NCBI GenBank assembly: GCA_964416195.1
Contig: CAYQDB010000013.1
Location: 1 to 60,256, forward strand
Direction: 5' to 3'
DNA from: CAYQDB01 sp964416195
Lineage (GTDB): Bacteria; Zixibacteria; MSB-5A5; GN15; FEB-12
Length of the DNA stretch: 60,256 nt
Numbering within the stretch: the stretch's first letter is position 1; every line of letters starts with the position of its first letter. Under the pieces are notes generated by a model, which saw only the letters and a program-made list of their open reading frames with translations, did no database searches and was not told where the DNA came from. Positions 34,059-42,493 of this stretch are shown here, one piece after another. The position numbers and the translations under genes are program-made.

Positions 34059-36599
34059 ATGACCACGTTAACATTGACAATTGACGGACAATCTGTCGAG
34101 TGTCCAGCAGGAAGCACTATCCTCGCTGCTGCCGATACGGCTGGTATTTACATCCCACGAATGTGCTATCACCCTGACCTGCCCCCGGTTAGTGAGGTGA
34201 TCTGGGCGGATGCTGTTTATCAAGGAATAACCAAAATTGCTGGGGAAAGATCGGGTGAAAAAGCTGGAGAAGAGGCCCATTGTAATCTATGTTTGGTCGA
34301 GGTGGAGGGACAGTCCGAACCGGTTAATTCCTGTATTACCCCGGTGGAAAACGGATTGGTTGTTCACACAGATACCAAAGAAGTGATTCAACGACGCAAG
34401 CAAGCATTGGCTAAACTGCTTGCCGATCATCCCCATGCCTGCCTGACCTGTGCTCAAAAAGAGGGATGCAGCCGGACCGATTGCTCAATGAATGTTCCTG
34501 TGGAGGAACGGTGCTGCGTCCTCCTGGGCCGTTGCGAATTGGAAAAGGTTAGCGTGTATGTTGGCATTTCCGGCGATATCCCCAGGTACATTCCCCAGCA
34601 GCGCGCGCCTTTCAGGGATGATCCCCTCTTCGATCGGGATTATAATCTCTGCATCGGTTGTCTGCGCTGCGTTCGGATTTGCCAGAAAGTTCATGGCATC
34701 GACGTGCTGGGCGCGGTTTGGAAAAATGACCGGGTCTGGGTAGGAACACTTACCGGCGCCGGACTGAAGGAAACGCAATGCCAGTTTTGCGGCGCGTGCG
34801 TGGAGGTTTGCCCCACCGGGGCTCTACTCGATAAGGAAGGTATCCCAGCTGTCCGTCGCGACTCGCCGCTTCCCTGCGTGGAATATTGTCCGGCGGGCAT
34901 CGATATCCCACGCTATGTGCGTTCTATTGCCGCTGGACGCTATCGCGAGGCGCTGGATATTATTCGATCTCGTGTACCCTTCCCCGGCATCCTGGGGTAT
35001 ATCTGTTTCCATCCCTGCGAGGATGTCTGTCGCCGGGGAGAGATTGATCAGGCTGTCGCCATTTGTGATTTGAAGCGTTATGTGGCAGAGACCGTTCTCA
35101 ACGCAGATTCTCCTCCGATTCAAAAGCGCCCGGACACCGGAAAAAAGGTAGCCATTATCGGTTCCGGTCCGGCAGGGGCCACGGCAGCATATTATCTTGG
35201 CATTCTGGGTCACCACGTCAGCCTGTTTGATCAGGAAAGCAAACCGGGCGGTATGCTGCGCTATGGCATTCCTGACTATCGGCTTCCCCCGGAGGTCTTG
35301 GAACGGGAGATAAAAGCTCTGGAAACTCTGGGCGTCAGCTTTCACATGGATCACCGGTTCGATAGCGAACACAGAGTAGATGAGCTCAAATCCCAGGGTT
35401 TCGATGCTGTCCTCGTCGCAATAGGGGCTTCAGTAAGCAAGACCTTGCCAATTGAGAATTCGGACTTGGAGGGGATATATCCGGGACTCGATTTCTTGAG
35501 GTCAGCCAAACTGTCTCAGAAGCCTCGCCTGGACGGCCAGGTGGTGGTTATTGGCGGTGGGAATGTAGCTATCGATGCCGCAATGACTGTAATACGTCTG
35601 GGCGCCCGCTCCGTTCACCTTGTCTGCCTGGAATCACGGGATGATATGCCGGCCCATGATTGGGAAATCACTCAGGCGGAAGAAGAGGGTGTGGAGATTC
35701 ATCCTTCCTGGGGTCCGAAGCGATTTACGTCAACCCAGGGTCGGGTATCGGGCATCGAATTCAAAAGATGTACCGAAGTGTTCGATGAACAGGGCCGATT
35801 TGCCCCACAGTATGACGAAAATGAAATCAAACATATCCCGACAGATGCTGTCATCGTTACCATTGGGCAGCAGGTCGATCCAGAACTCTTGGCCCATGTT
35901 GAAGGTCTGTCGAGAGGTCCTGGGAACACTTTGAAAGTGGATGAGAATTTTGCCTTCGGCTTTGAGGGCGTTTTCGCCGCCGGCGATGTGATTCGAGGGT
36001 CTTCCTCCGTTGTGGACGCCGTAGCCGATGGAAGGCGTGCGGCCGACGTAATTGACGGATATCTCGGAGGGAATGGGCTTGCTGAAGTCGATCAAGCTCT
36101 AGCCGGGCTTGATATCCCGGAGTTAGATATTCCAAACGATCTGTTTCAGCAGCGCAGGCATAAAGCTGGGATTGTGGATCCAGAAGAACGGAAATCAGGA
36201 TTCGGCCTTATTGAGCAGACCCTCTTGGAACAATCGGCGAGATCGGAAGCCCAACGCTGCCTGCAATGTTATCTTAGACAGAGGATTACCCCGGTTGTCT
36301 TGCCGCCGGTACTATGGCAGCCATTGAATAAAGAGGCTGTGGATTCTGTCCCGGACGTAGAGGGCGTTTTTCAACTACTCAATACCGAGAAAAAAGTCAT
36401 CCGCATCATGGGAACCCAGAATATGAGGCAGAGCTTAAGTGAGTGCCTGGAAAATCCCGGAAACGCCGGATGGTTTATCTGGGAAGAGGATCCCATGTAT
36501 ACGAAACGCGAAAGTGAATTAATCCAGCAATATCTTCAGGAATATGGGGAGCTGCCGGGCGGGGGAGGTGGTGATGATGATCTGGACGAGTTATTCTAA
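34059..36599 (+). CDS. bzdV: Iron-sulfur/FAD oxidoreductase, putative NAD(P)H:ferredoxin reductase of the bzd cluster
   Basis: 846 residues with several modules. NuoG-like [2Fe-2S] domain (about 1-100, HCNLCLVEVEG), a Cys-rich segment (HACLTCAQKEGCSRTDC), two [4Fe-4S] motifs (CIGCLRCVRIC and CQFCGACVEVC), then a GltD/NfnB-type domain with FAD and NAD(P) sites (AIIGSGPAGATAAYYLG; VVIGGGNVAIDAAM). A C-terminal segment of about 90 residues follows, ending in GGGGGDDDLDELF. BzdV of Azoarcus has been proposed to reduce ferredoxin with NAD(P)H for the reductase. No separate partner gene for electron bifurcation is adjacent. Confidence 0.82.
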   Translation: MTTLTLTIDGQSVECPAGSTILAAADTAGIYIPRMCYHPDLPPVSEVIWADAVYQGITKIAGERSGEKAGEEAHCNLCLVEVEGQSEPVNSCITPVENGLVVHTDTKEVIQRRKQALAKLLADHPHACLTCAQKEGCSRTDCSMNVPVEERCCVLLGRCELEKVSVYVGISGDIPRYIPQQRAPFRDDPLFDRDYNLCIGCLRCVRICQKVHGIDVLGAVWKNDRVWVGTLTGAGLKETQCQFCGACVEVCPTGALLDKEGIPAVRRDSPLPCVEYCPAGIDIPRYVRSIAAGRYREALDIIRSRVPFPGILGYICFHPCEDVCRRGEIDQAVAICDLKRYVAETVLNADSPPIQKRPDTGKKVAIIGSGPAGATAAYYLGILGHHVSLFDQESKPGGMLRYGIPDYRLPPEVLEREIKALETLGVSFHMDHRFDSEHRVDELKSQGFDAVLVAIGASVSKTLPIENSDLEGIYPGLDFLRSAKLSQKPRLDGQVVVIGGGNVAIDAAMTVIRLGARSVHLVCLESRDDMPAHDWEITQAEEEGVEIHPSWGPKRFTSTQGRVSGIEFKRCTEVFDEQGRFAPQYDENEIKHIPTDAVIVTIGQQVDPELLAHVEGLSRGPGNTLKVDENFAFGFEGVFAAGDVIRGSSSVVDAVADGRRAADVIDGYLGGNGLAEVDQALAGLDIPELDIPNDLFQQRRHKAGIVDPEERKSGFGLIEQTLLEQSARSEAQRCLQCYLRQRITPVVLPPVLWQPLNKEAVDSVPDVEGVFQLLNTEKKVIRIMGTQNMRQSLSECLENPGNAGWFIWEEDPMYTKRESELIQQYLQEYGELPGGGGGDDDLDELF

Positions 36600-36630
36600 C
36601 CAGGATTATTTGCAGATCTCGTCCAAGTGA

Positions 36631-36726
36631 GTCATTGCGAGGAACGAAGCGACGTGGCAATCTCATGTGAAAAAGCCGCTTACAGAAAGAGATCGCCACA
36701 CCCGCCTCCGGCGGGCTCGCGATGAC
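36631..36726. repeat. Dispersed repeat family A, copy 3 (core only)
   Basis: Starts GTCATTGCGAGGAACGAAGC, has GTGGCAATCTC and ATCGCCAC, and closes GGCTCGCGATGAC. The outer GTTGAGAAA/TTTTTCAAC arms seen in other copies are missing. It lies 30 bases after the bzdV stop. The rest of 36600-36846 shows no gene. Confidence 0.7.
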
Positions 36727-36846
36727 TTGTTCACAGGCTGTAGCAAAGTTACTATAGTTTGTGAATAATGCGGGCCAAATATCTTGTCTATATCAAATAA
36801 GCATGCTAAATTCCCTGCCGGATACCGTGAAGGACAGGTTTTTCCG

Positions 36847-37083
36847 ATGGCAGCCGACTCTGTCGACAAATTGAAATCCGAAGGGTGGGTTCAGCAATTC
36901 ACAGCCTCAGGTCCCCGTCTGGAGGAAGCGATTGAGAACTACCGGATGCTGGGATATGAGGTCAAGGCAATTCCGATTAAGGAGTTCGGTGGGAATGGCT
37001 GCACCGTTTGTTTTGAAGACAAAAATGATAATACGGTAATGATTTTCACTAGGAAAAAGTCACGCCATAAGTGGATGACTTGA
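36847..37083 (+). CDS. Small conserved-looking protein after bzdV, function unknown
   Basis: 78 residues, not assigned to a family. It has an amphipathic helix (PRLEEAIENYRMLGYEVKAIP) followed by a short strand with GCTVCFED and VMIFTRK, ending Lys/Arg rich. The single CxxC could bind metal only as a dimer. ATG 36847 has AGG eight bases upstream; a TTG 21 codons upstream is possible. Located between bzdV and the molybdenum cofactor genes, so a role in the reductase or Mo-enzyme system is possible but not shown. Confidence 0.55.
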   Translation: MAADSVDKLKSEGWVQQFTASGPRLEEAIENYRMLGYEVKAIPIKEFGGNGCTVCFEDKNDNTVMIFTRKKSRHKWMT

Positions 37084-37217
37084 CCAATAATTGTGACGGA
37101 TAATTTGCCACCGTTTTGTCAGCAAGCATGGCTTCTCGAAATACTACAAGGAATAGAACGGAGGAGATCTGAGATCGTCAGGCAGACCCTTTTCGATACA
37201 TCGGGGTTTTTTGATTA

Positions 37218-37727
37218 ATGCAAGCAAAACAATCAAAAGAATACCGATTTAACGCAGCGGTTTTAATTGCCAGTGACCGGTCTTACAAAAGGGCGCGCCC
37301 CGACAAGACCGGACCGGGGTTGAGAAAGTATCTTGAGAATTTGGGGTATGATGTGGTCTTCTTGGATATTGTTCCAGACGACAGCCAATCTATTATATCA
37401 GTTCTTCAGAAATGGGTCGGGGAGGATAGAGTCAACTTGATACTGGTTTCAGGAGGAACCGGCCTCGCTCCCACAGATGTTACGCCAGAAGCAACCTTGG
37501 AAATTATTGAGCGGCGTATTCCGGGGATGGAGGAGGCAATGCGACGGGCCTCTTTCGAAAAAACCCCTCATGCTATTTTATCAAGAGCTGTGGTCGGTTG
37601 TGTCAGCAACAGTCTTATTGTCAATCTTCCCGGAAGCCCGAAAGGTGCGTTGGAAAACTTAGAAGTTATCGAACCGGCTCTGGAGCATGCATTGGAATTA
37701 ATAAATGGGGGAACGCCGGACCCATGA
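37218..37727 (+). CDS. moaB: MoaB/Mog family molybdopterin adenylyltransferase
   Basis: 169 residues. Activates molybdopterin by adenylation before metal insertion. The MPT-binding motifs LVSGGTGLAPTDVTPEAT and NLPGSPKGALENL, and ASDR near the start, are present. First gene of a moaB-moaA-moaC-MOSC-moeA run; it ends in an ATGA overlap with moaA. This cluster lies in the aromatic island, where the Mo hydroxylase needs cofactor. MogA versus MoaB cannot be separated on sequence here. Confidence 0.92.
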   Translation: MQAKQSKEYRFNAAVLIASDRSYKRARPDKTGPGLRKYLENLGYDVVFLDIVPDDSQSIISVLQKWVGEDRVNLILVSGGTGLAPTDVTPEATLEIIERRIPGMEEAMRRASFEKTPHAILSRAVVGCVSNSLIVNLPGSPKGALENLEVIEPALEHALELINGGTPDP

Positions 37728-38731
37728 TACCTGCCGGAGAGAGCCCATCAAAGAGATTAATTGATCTTATGGGCCGCCCCATAACTTACCTTCGAGTCTC
37801 TCTGACCCAGCGATGCAATCTCAGATGCGGCTATTGCTACGGATCCGACAAGACACTCCCGGGCAGTGATCGCCAGCTACCCTTCTCTGGAATACTTCGT
37901 CTGATACAAGCCTTTGCATCATTGGGAGTTACCAAGGTCCGTTTCACCGGTGGCGAGCCGCTTCTTCGACCGGGCATTGTTGATCTGGTCAGGCAAACAT
38001 CAGCTCTGGAAGGCATATCCTTAGTCGGCTTGACCACCAATGGCCTGATATTGGAGCCTATTCTCTCATCGCTGATTAAGGCCGGGTTGAATTGCCTAAA
38101 TATAAGTCTTGACACCTTAAGCAGGGAGACCTTTCAAAAAATCACCGGCGTTGATGGCTTTGATCGGGTCTATTCAGCGATTATTAGCGCCGAGAAGAGC
38201 AGAGCCTTTGATAGAGTGAAGGTCAATACCGTAGTTATGCGTGAAGTCAACGATGATGAAATTCGCCGTTTTGCGCTTTGGGCTTTAAAGCGCCGGATCG
38301 ATCTGCGATTCATTGAATTCATGCCCACCCATGAGTCGGGATGGGCCAAGGCGTTATTTGTCGGCGAGGACAAGATTAAAAGCCGAATAGGTTTGAACCT
38401 TACGGAGGTGCTTATTGAAGGTAATAACCTTGGTCCGGCGACAAGCTATAGCCTACCAGGCGCTCTGGGGCGTATCAGTTTTATCTCAGCAGTAAGCCGA
38501 AGCTTCTGCGGCAGGTGTAACCGGCTGCGCCTGACCTCAAAAGGATATCTACTTGGCTGTCTGTTCATGAATAACGGTGCTGACTTGAAGCAACTGCTCG
38601 CCGATGGCGCAAACATTGATGAGATTGCCAGACACATTTGCGACGTTGTTGCGACGCCTGGATTCAGGCGGTCGCCGCGAGAGCCATCTATTATTGGATT
38701 CAATCCGTTCATGCGGAAAGTCGGCGGATGA
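37724..38731 (+). CDS. moaA: GTP 3',8-cyclase
   Basis: Radical-SAM enzyme (335 residues) for the first step of molybdopterin synthesis, GTP to 3',8-cyclo-GTP. The radical-SAM motif CNLRCGYC lies near residue 30; the C-terminal [4Fe-4S] motif is FCGRCNRLRLTSKGYLLGC, and the protein ends in the functionally important GG. The motif is followed by YGSD rather than the common MP. ATG 37724 overlaps moaB by four bases. The stop overlaps moaC (ATGA). Confidence 0.95.
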   Translation: MIPAGESPSKRLIDLMGRPITYLRVSLTQRCNLRCGYCYGSDKTLPGSDRQLPFSGILRLIQAFASLGVTKVRFTGGEPLLRPGIVDLVRQTSALEGISLVGLTTNGLILEPILSSLIKAGLNCLNISLDTLSRETFQKITGVDGFDRVYSAIISAEKSRAFDRVKVNTVVMREVNDDEIRRFALWALKRRIDLRFIEFMPTHESGWAKALFVGEDKIKSRIGLNLTEVLIEGNNLGPATSYSLPGALGRISFISAVSRSFCGRCNRLRLTSKGYLLGCLFMNNGADLKQLLADGANIDEIARHICDVVATPGFRRSPREPSIIGFNPFMRKVGG

Positions 38732-39219
38732 GAAAAAAGAAACTCACCCATATCGGCGAAAAGGGAGAAGTTCGCATGGTGGATATCAGTGGCAAGCCGG
38801 ATTCTGAGAGGTATGCCGTTGCCATGGCAAAAGTATGTATCTCAAAGGAACTTCTTCTACATCTGCAAGAGAATACACTCGGTAAAGGTGATGCCTTGTC
38901 GGCAGCCCGTATAGCAGGCGTTCAGGCTGCCAAGAGGACGTCGGATATTATTCCGCTATGTCATACACTGCCTCTGACATTCGTTACGGTCGATTTGAAG
39001 CTCACAGAAAATCCGCCAACTGTGGAAATCACAGCGGAAGCTCGTACCCATTATAAAACTGGCGTAGAAATGGAGGCCCTCGTGGCAGTATCAACTGCCG
39101 CGCTCACAATCTATGATATGGGAAAGGCTGTCGATAGAAGCATGACCATTGAATCGATCCAACTGGTGGAAAAAAGCGGCGGACAAAGCGGCAACTGGAG
39201 CAGAAAGGATGTCGATTGA
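38728..39219 (+). CDS. moaC: Cyclic pyranopterin monophosphate synthase
   Basis: 163 residues, converting 3',8-cyclo-GTP to cyclic pyranopterin monophosphate. The family core is clear: MVDISGK, GKGDALSAARIAGVQAAKRTSDIIPLCH, HYKTGVEMEALVAVSTAALTIYDM. ATG 38728 overlaps the moaA stop; an internal ATG before VDIS is the start in many relatives, so a short N-terminal extension is possible. The stop directly abuts the MOSC gene. Confidence 0.96.
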   Translation: MRKKKLTHIGEKGEVRMVDISGKPDSERYAVAMAKVCISKELLLHLQENTLGKGDALSAARIAGVQAAKRTSDIIPLCHTLPLTFVTVDLKLTENPPTVEITAEARTHYKTGVEMEALVAVSTAALTIYDMGKAVDRSMTIESIQLVEKSGGQSGNWSRKDVD

Positions 39220-39708
39220 ATGATTTGCGGTAGCATAAGTAAAGGACTTGGACGGATGTATAACTTTAGTAAATATAAGATTCCGTCTGTTTATCGCCTG
39301 TCCGTTTCTGCCGCTAAAGGAATGAAGAAGCAAAATGTAAAAAGAGTCACCGTCACCTTAAAGGGCATTGAAGGCGATGGCCACGCCGGCACAATCAGAG
39401 CGATCAGCCTGCTGCCGTATGAGAGCTTTGGAAAACTGGCACATCATAGATTGAATTTCAGCCCGGGAGATTTCGGTGAAAACATCACAACGCTTAGCAT
39501 GGATTTCAAAGAATTATGTGTCGGCATCAAGATGGCATTAGGGGACACAGTGATTATTGAAGTGGTCCAGATCGGTAAGGATTGTCATAACGACTGTATG
39601 ATAAAGCAAACTGTGGGAGATTGTATTATGCCGCGTGAAGGTTTGTTTGCCAGGGTGATCGCAGGAGGCGAACTGAATGAAGGTGATTCTATCAGAATCA
39701 TTGAATAA
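39220..39708 (+). CDS. MOSC domain protein
   Basis: 162 residues with the beta-barrel MOSC domain found in molybdenum cofactor sulfurases and YiiM-type proteins. Visible are EGDGHAGTIRAISLLP, the conserved GDFGENITT and the Cys-bearing GKDCHNDCMIKQTVGDCIMPREGLFARV. It may carry sulfur or bind molybdopterin; in bacteria it is often adjacent to moaC/moaB. The start may be ATG 39256, nearer the usual domain start. Downstream moeA starts inside its end. Confidence 0.85.
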   Translation: MICGSISKGLGRMYNFSKYKIPSVYRLSVSAAKGMKKQNVKRVTVTLKGIEGDGHAGTIRAISLLPYESFGKLAHHRLNFSPGDFGENITTLSMDFKELCVGIKMALGDTVIIEVVQIGKDCHNDCMIKQTVGDCIMPREGLFARVIAGGELNEGDSIRIIE

Positions 39709-40912
39709 TATGATTACTTTGCGGGAAGCCAGGAGAAGAATTAATGAGGCCGTGAAAAGATCACAGCCGGGTTTAGTCTCATTGACTTCGGCTGTCGGCT
39801 GCGTTGTAGCCGAAGATATCACCGCGCCGATTAATGTCCCGGAATTCCCAAGCTCTGCGATGGATGGCATTGCGTTAAGGATTGCCGACTTAGGCAGAGA
39901 TGGTCCCTGGCGTCTGCCGATCCAGTCTGTCATTGCCGCTGGAGATTCAACACAAGTAACGCTTAAAGATGGGTATGCTGTCAAAGTTATGACTGGCGCT
40001 CCGCTTGCGAAGGGCACCGATGCAGTCATACCGATTGAGGATGTCACCATTGAGTCCAATCAGGTCATTATCGGAGAGCGACCTCCTTTGGGTAAGTTTG
40101 TTCGGCCGCTGGGCAATGATGTTACTTCCGGCCAAATACTTTTTCGTGAGGGAGAGGTCCTCAAACCGGCCGATATCGGAGTATTGGCATCAGCAGGGTT
40201 GACAAACGTAATGGTCATTCCCCGACCTCGGATTGCACTGATCTCCACGGGTTCTGAAATTGTTGAGCCCGGAGAAAAGCTAAAATACGGACAGATATAT
40301 GATTCAAATAGTCCTACGCTTTACTCCCTGCTGACCTATGATAGATTTCCGGTCACGACACGAACGCGGGTCTCCACCAATGACCTTGAACCCCTCCTCG
40401 AGACACTCCAGGAGTGCCTTGAAAATCACGATCTGGTTATTACAACTGGCGGAGTATCCATGGGGGATTATGATTTCATTCCAAAGATTACAAATACGCT
40501 CGGCGGCGAAATTCTTTTTCACAAAGTAGATATGAAGCCAGGCAAACCAGTTCTTATGGCCTTTTTCAGAGGTCGCTGGCTGATAAGCCTGCCGGGCAAT
40601 CCGGTAAGTGCTGTGGTAGGCTACTTCTTATATGTAAGATGGGTTGTTGCACGACTATCCGGTGTTCATTATGAACCGCAAAGCTCCTGGGCAACGCTGG
40701 CAAGCGACATGACCATAACTGGAAACCGCTATAATGTCATTGGAGCGAGGTTAGAGAACACGGGCGACAGCCTGTTTGCCTATCCATCATCACGTCAAGG
40801 GTCCGGGAGATTGTCGTCTATTCGCGGAATCAGTGGTTTGATAATGGTTGAGGCGGGTGCCAGGACAATCAAAAAGGGCAGCAGGGTCCTCGTGGAATTG
40901 ACTGATCAATAA
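39677..40912 (+). CDS. moeA: Molybdopterin molybdenumtransferase
   Basis: 411 residues, inserting molybdate into adenylated molybdopterin. MoeA domains are seen: SSAMDGIALR near residue 58, the MoCF-like domain with TGSEIV, the GGVSMGDYDF motif and LPGNPVSAVVGY, then a C-terminal beta domain. The start at 39677 has GGAGG eight bases upstream and overlaps the MOSC gene; ATG 39710 lies two bases after that gene's stop but has no ribosome-binding site. Last gene of the cofactor operon. Confidence 0.94.
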   Translation: MKVILSESLNNMITLREARRRINEAVKRSQPGLVSLTSAVGCVVAEDITAPINVPEFPSSAMDGIALRIADLGRDGPWRLPIQSVIAAGDSTQVTLKDGYAVKVMTGAPLAKGTDAVIPIEDVTIESNQVIIGERPPLGKFVRPLGNDVTSGQILFREGEVLKPADIGVLASAGLTNVMVIPRPRIALISTGSEIVEPGEKLKYGQIYDSNSPTLYSLLTYDRFPVTTRTRVSTNDLEPLLETLQECLENHDLVITTGGVSMGDYDFIPKITNTLGGEILFHKVDMKPGKPVLMAFFRGRWLISLPGNPVSAVVGYFLYVRWVVARLSGVHYEPQSSWATLASDMTITGNRYNVIGARLENTGDSLFAYPSSRQGSGRLSSIRGISGLIMVEAGARTIKKGSRVLVELTDQ

Positions 40913-41282
40913 AGGCCTTCCCGATTTTACGCCTTAAGCGGGCAAGTCGCTCGGCTGGAATCCGATGCAAGCGACATGGGCTTAGTCGGGCAATTCAGAA
41001 CTACTTGCAATTGTGATTGATTTTGATTAATCTCCTAGTTCGAGGTAAATCGGAAATAATCAGAAGATGCCCGACTCAAGTAATGGATCCGGCAGATTCA
41101 GGAAGACCTTGCAAGGAAATGAAAGGTAAAATAGCTTTTGGTCATCAGGCTTTCCGGCATTCGTTGTGCAAGCGCTTAGAATCATAAAAAAAGTGCCTGC
41201 CGATGCACGGAAGGATGCCGTGATGACCACAATAGATTTAAAAATTCAGTAATAATATACATAAAGCTCTGAGGGAGCAGTA
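40913..41282. other. 370-base intergenic region with a long inverted repeat
   Basis: No gene seen. AGTCGGGC (40984-40991) is inverted at 41069-41076 (GCCCGACT), with an AT-rich loop of 77 bases. The region leads to the thiolase operon; near its end AATAATATAC could be a -10, but no matching -35 was found. GAGGGAG lies seven bases upstream of ATG 41283. Confidence 0.4.
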
Positions 41283-42491
41283 ATGGAAAAAACAACTCCA
41301 ATGTTTGCCAGCGCCAGGATTCCATACGGCACCTGGGGTAGTAGTTTTTTTCCGGCCTGGCAAATGTCCGCTCTGGCGGAAGTGAATATTGGTCAATTTG
41401 CCGGTGAGGCAATGAATAGAATTATGGGGATAAGAAAAGTCCCAATCAGTGTGCTGGAGTACCTAATTATTGGATCGACCGTTCCATGGCACTGGAAATT
41501 CTGGACGGCTCAGTTAGTTTCAAGCTGCATGGATCATAGAATTCCCGGCTACCACATGGAGCAAGCATGCGCCACCGGCCTGCAGGCTGTCATTCTGGCG
41601 GCCGCTGAAGTGCAGAGCGGTTCCAACGATGTTGTTGGCGTACTGACATTTGACCGGACGAGTGACTCACCTGTTGGTGTTTTTCCTGAGCGGCGGGCCT
41701 ATGAAAGAACAATGGCCCTCAGTGACGTCTGGGATAACTTCGGATTTGATCCGGCCACCGGCAATGCCATGATCACATGTGCCGGCATTGCTGCCCGAAA
41801 GCATAAGACTGACCGCAAAGAAGTGGACGAAGTAGCTTTCTATCGCTATGAGCAATATTTCAAAGCAAAGGCCTCCGGGTTTCTTGATCGTGTCCTTGTT
41901 CCGTTTGATGTATTAAATATTCAAGGTCGTTTTTTGGGGCGCATTGACTCTGATGCGGGCGTCCGTCAATTGACGCTGGATGGATTGAGGGCGATGCATG
42001 AACTCGACACCTGCGTTACAGCCGGGACTCAAACTCATGCCTCCGATGGTATGGCTACTTTGCTGGTGACCAATAAAGAAAGAGCGCGTGAAATCAGTCC
42101 CCGGCCGGAGATTGATATACAAATCGTGGCTAAAACCGAAGTAAGAACCCTCCCCAGTCTTATGCCTGAAGCTCCGGCTCTTGCCGTGAAGAAGCTATTG
42201 GACAGGACCGGCCTGGCAATGGCGGATATGGCTGTGGTCAAAAACCATAACCCGTTTGCAGTCAATGACGTCATTTTCGCCAAGCTACTGGAATATGACT
42301 GGCGAAAGATGAATACAACTGGCTGCCCGCTGGTCTGGGGACATCCTCAGGGGCCGACCCTGGCCAGAGTCTTAATTGAAGCTTTGGAAGAGGCAGTTTC
42401 TTTGGGCGGTGGCTACGTACTAATCTTCGGCTGTGCCGCTGGTGACGTTGGCATTGCAGCCATCTTCAAAGTTGCGGACGGAGGTAACTGA
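41283..42491 (+). CDS. Thiolase family protein with divergent active site
   Basis: 402 residues with the thiolase fold. The nucleophile is Cys96 (EQACATGL). The usual NEAFA is replaced by NHNPFAVND, the GHP motif is GHPQGPTLAR (His354), and the second Cys is Cys384 in FGCAAGDVG instead of CxGxG. A likely role is cleavage of 3-oxopimelyl-CoA to glutaryl-CoA and acetyl-CoA, the last step of the benzoyl-CoA branch (inference from context). It is followed after two bases by the dehydrogenase/crotonase fusion. Confidence 0.85.
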   Translation: MEKTTPMFASARIPYGTWGSSFFPAWQMSALAEVNIGQFAGEAMNRIMGIRKVPISVLEYLIIGSTVPWHWKFWTAQLVSSCMDHRIPGYHMEQACATGLQAVILAAAEVQSGSNDVVGVLTFDRTSDSPVGVFPERRAYERTMALSDVWDNFGFDPATGNAMITCAGIAARKHKTDRKEVDEVAFYRYEQYFKAKASGFLDRVLVPFDVLNIQGRFLGRIDSDAGVRQLTLDGLRAMHELDTCVTAGTQTHASDGMATLLVTNKERAREISPRPEIDIQIVAKTEVRTLPSLMPEAPALAVKKLLDRTGLAMADMAVVKNHNPFAVNDVIFAKLLEYDWRKMNTTGCPLVWGHPQGPTLARVLIEALEEAVSLGGGYVLIFGCAAGDVGIAAIFKVADGGN

Positions 42492-42493
42492 AG

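Noticed and set aside
40913..41282. Molybdenum cofactor riboswitch near the moa/moe genes
   Set aside because: The conserved core of that RNA was not recognised here or upstream of moaB, and the region is downstream of the cofactor genes.
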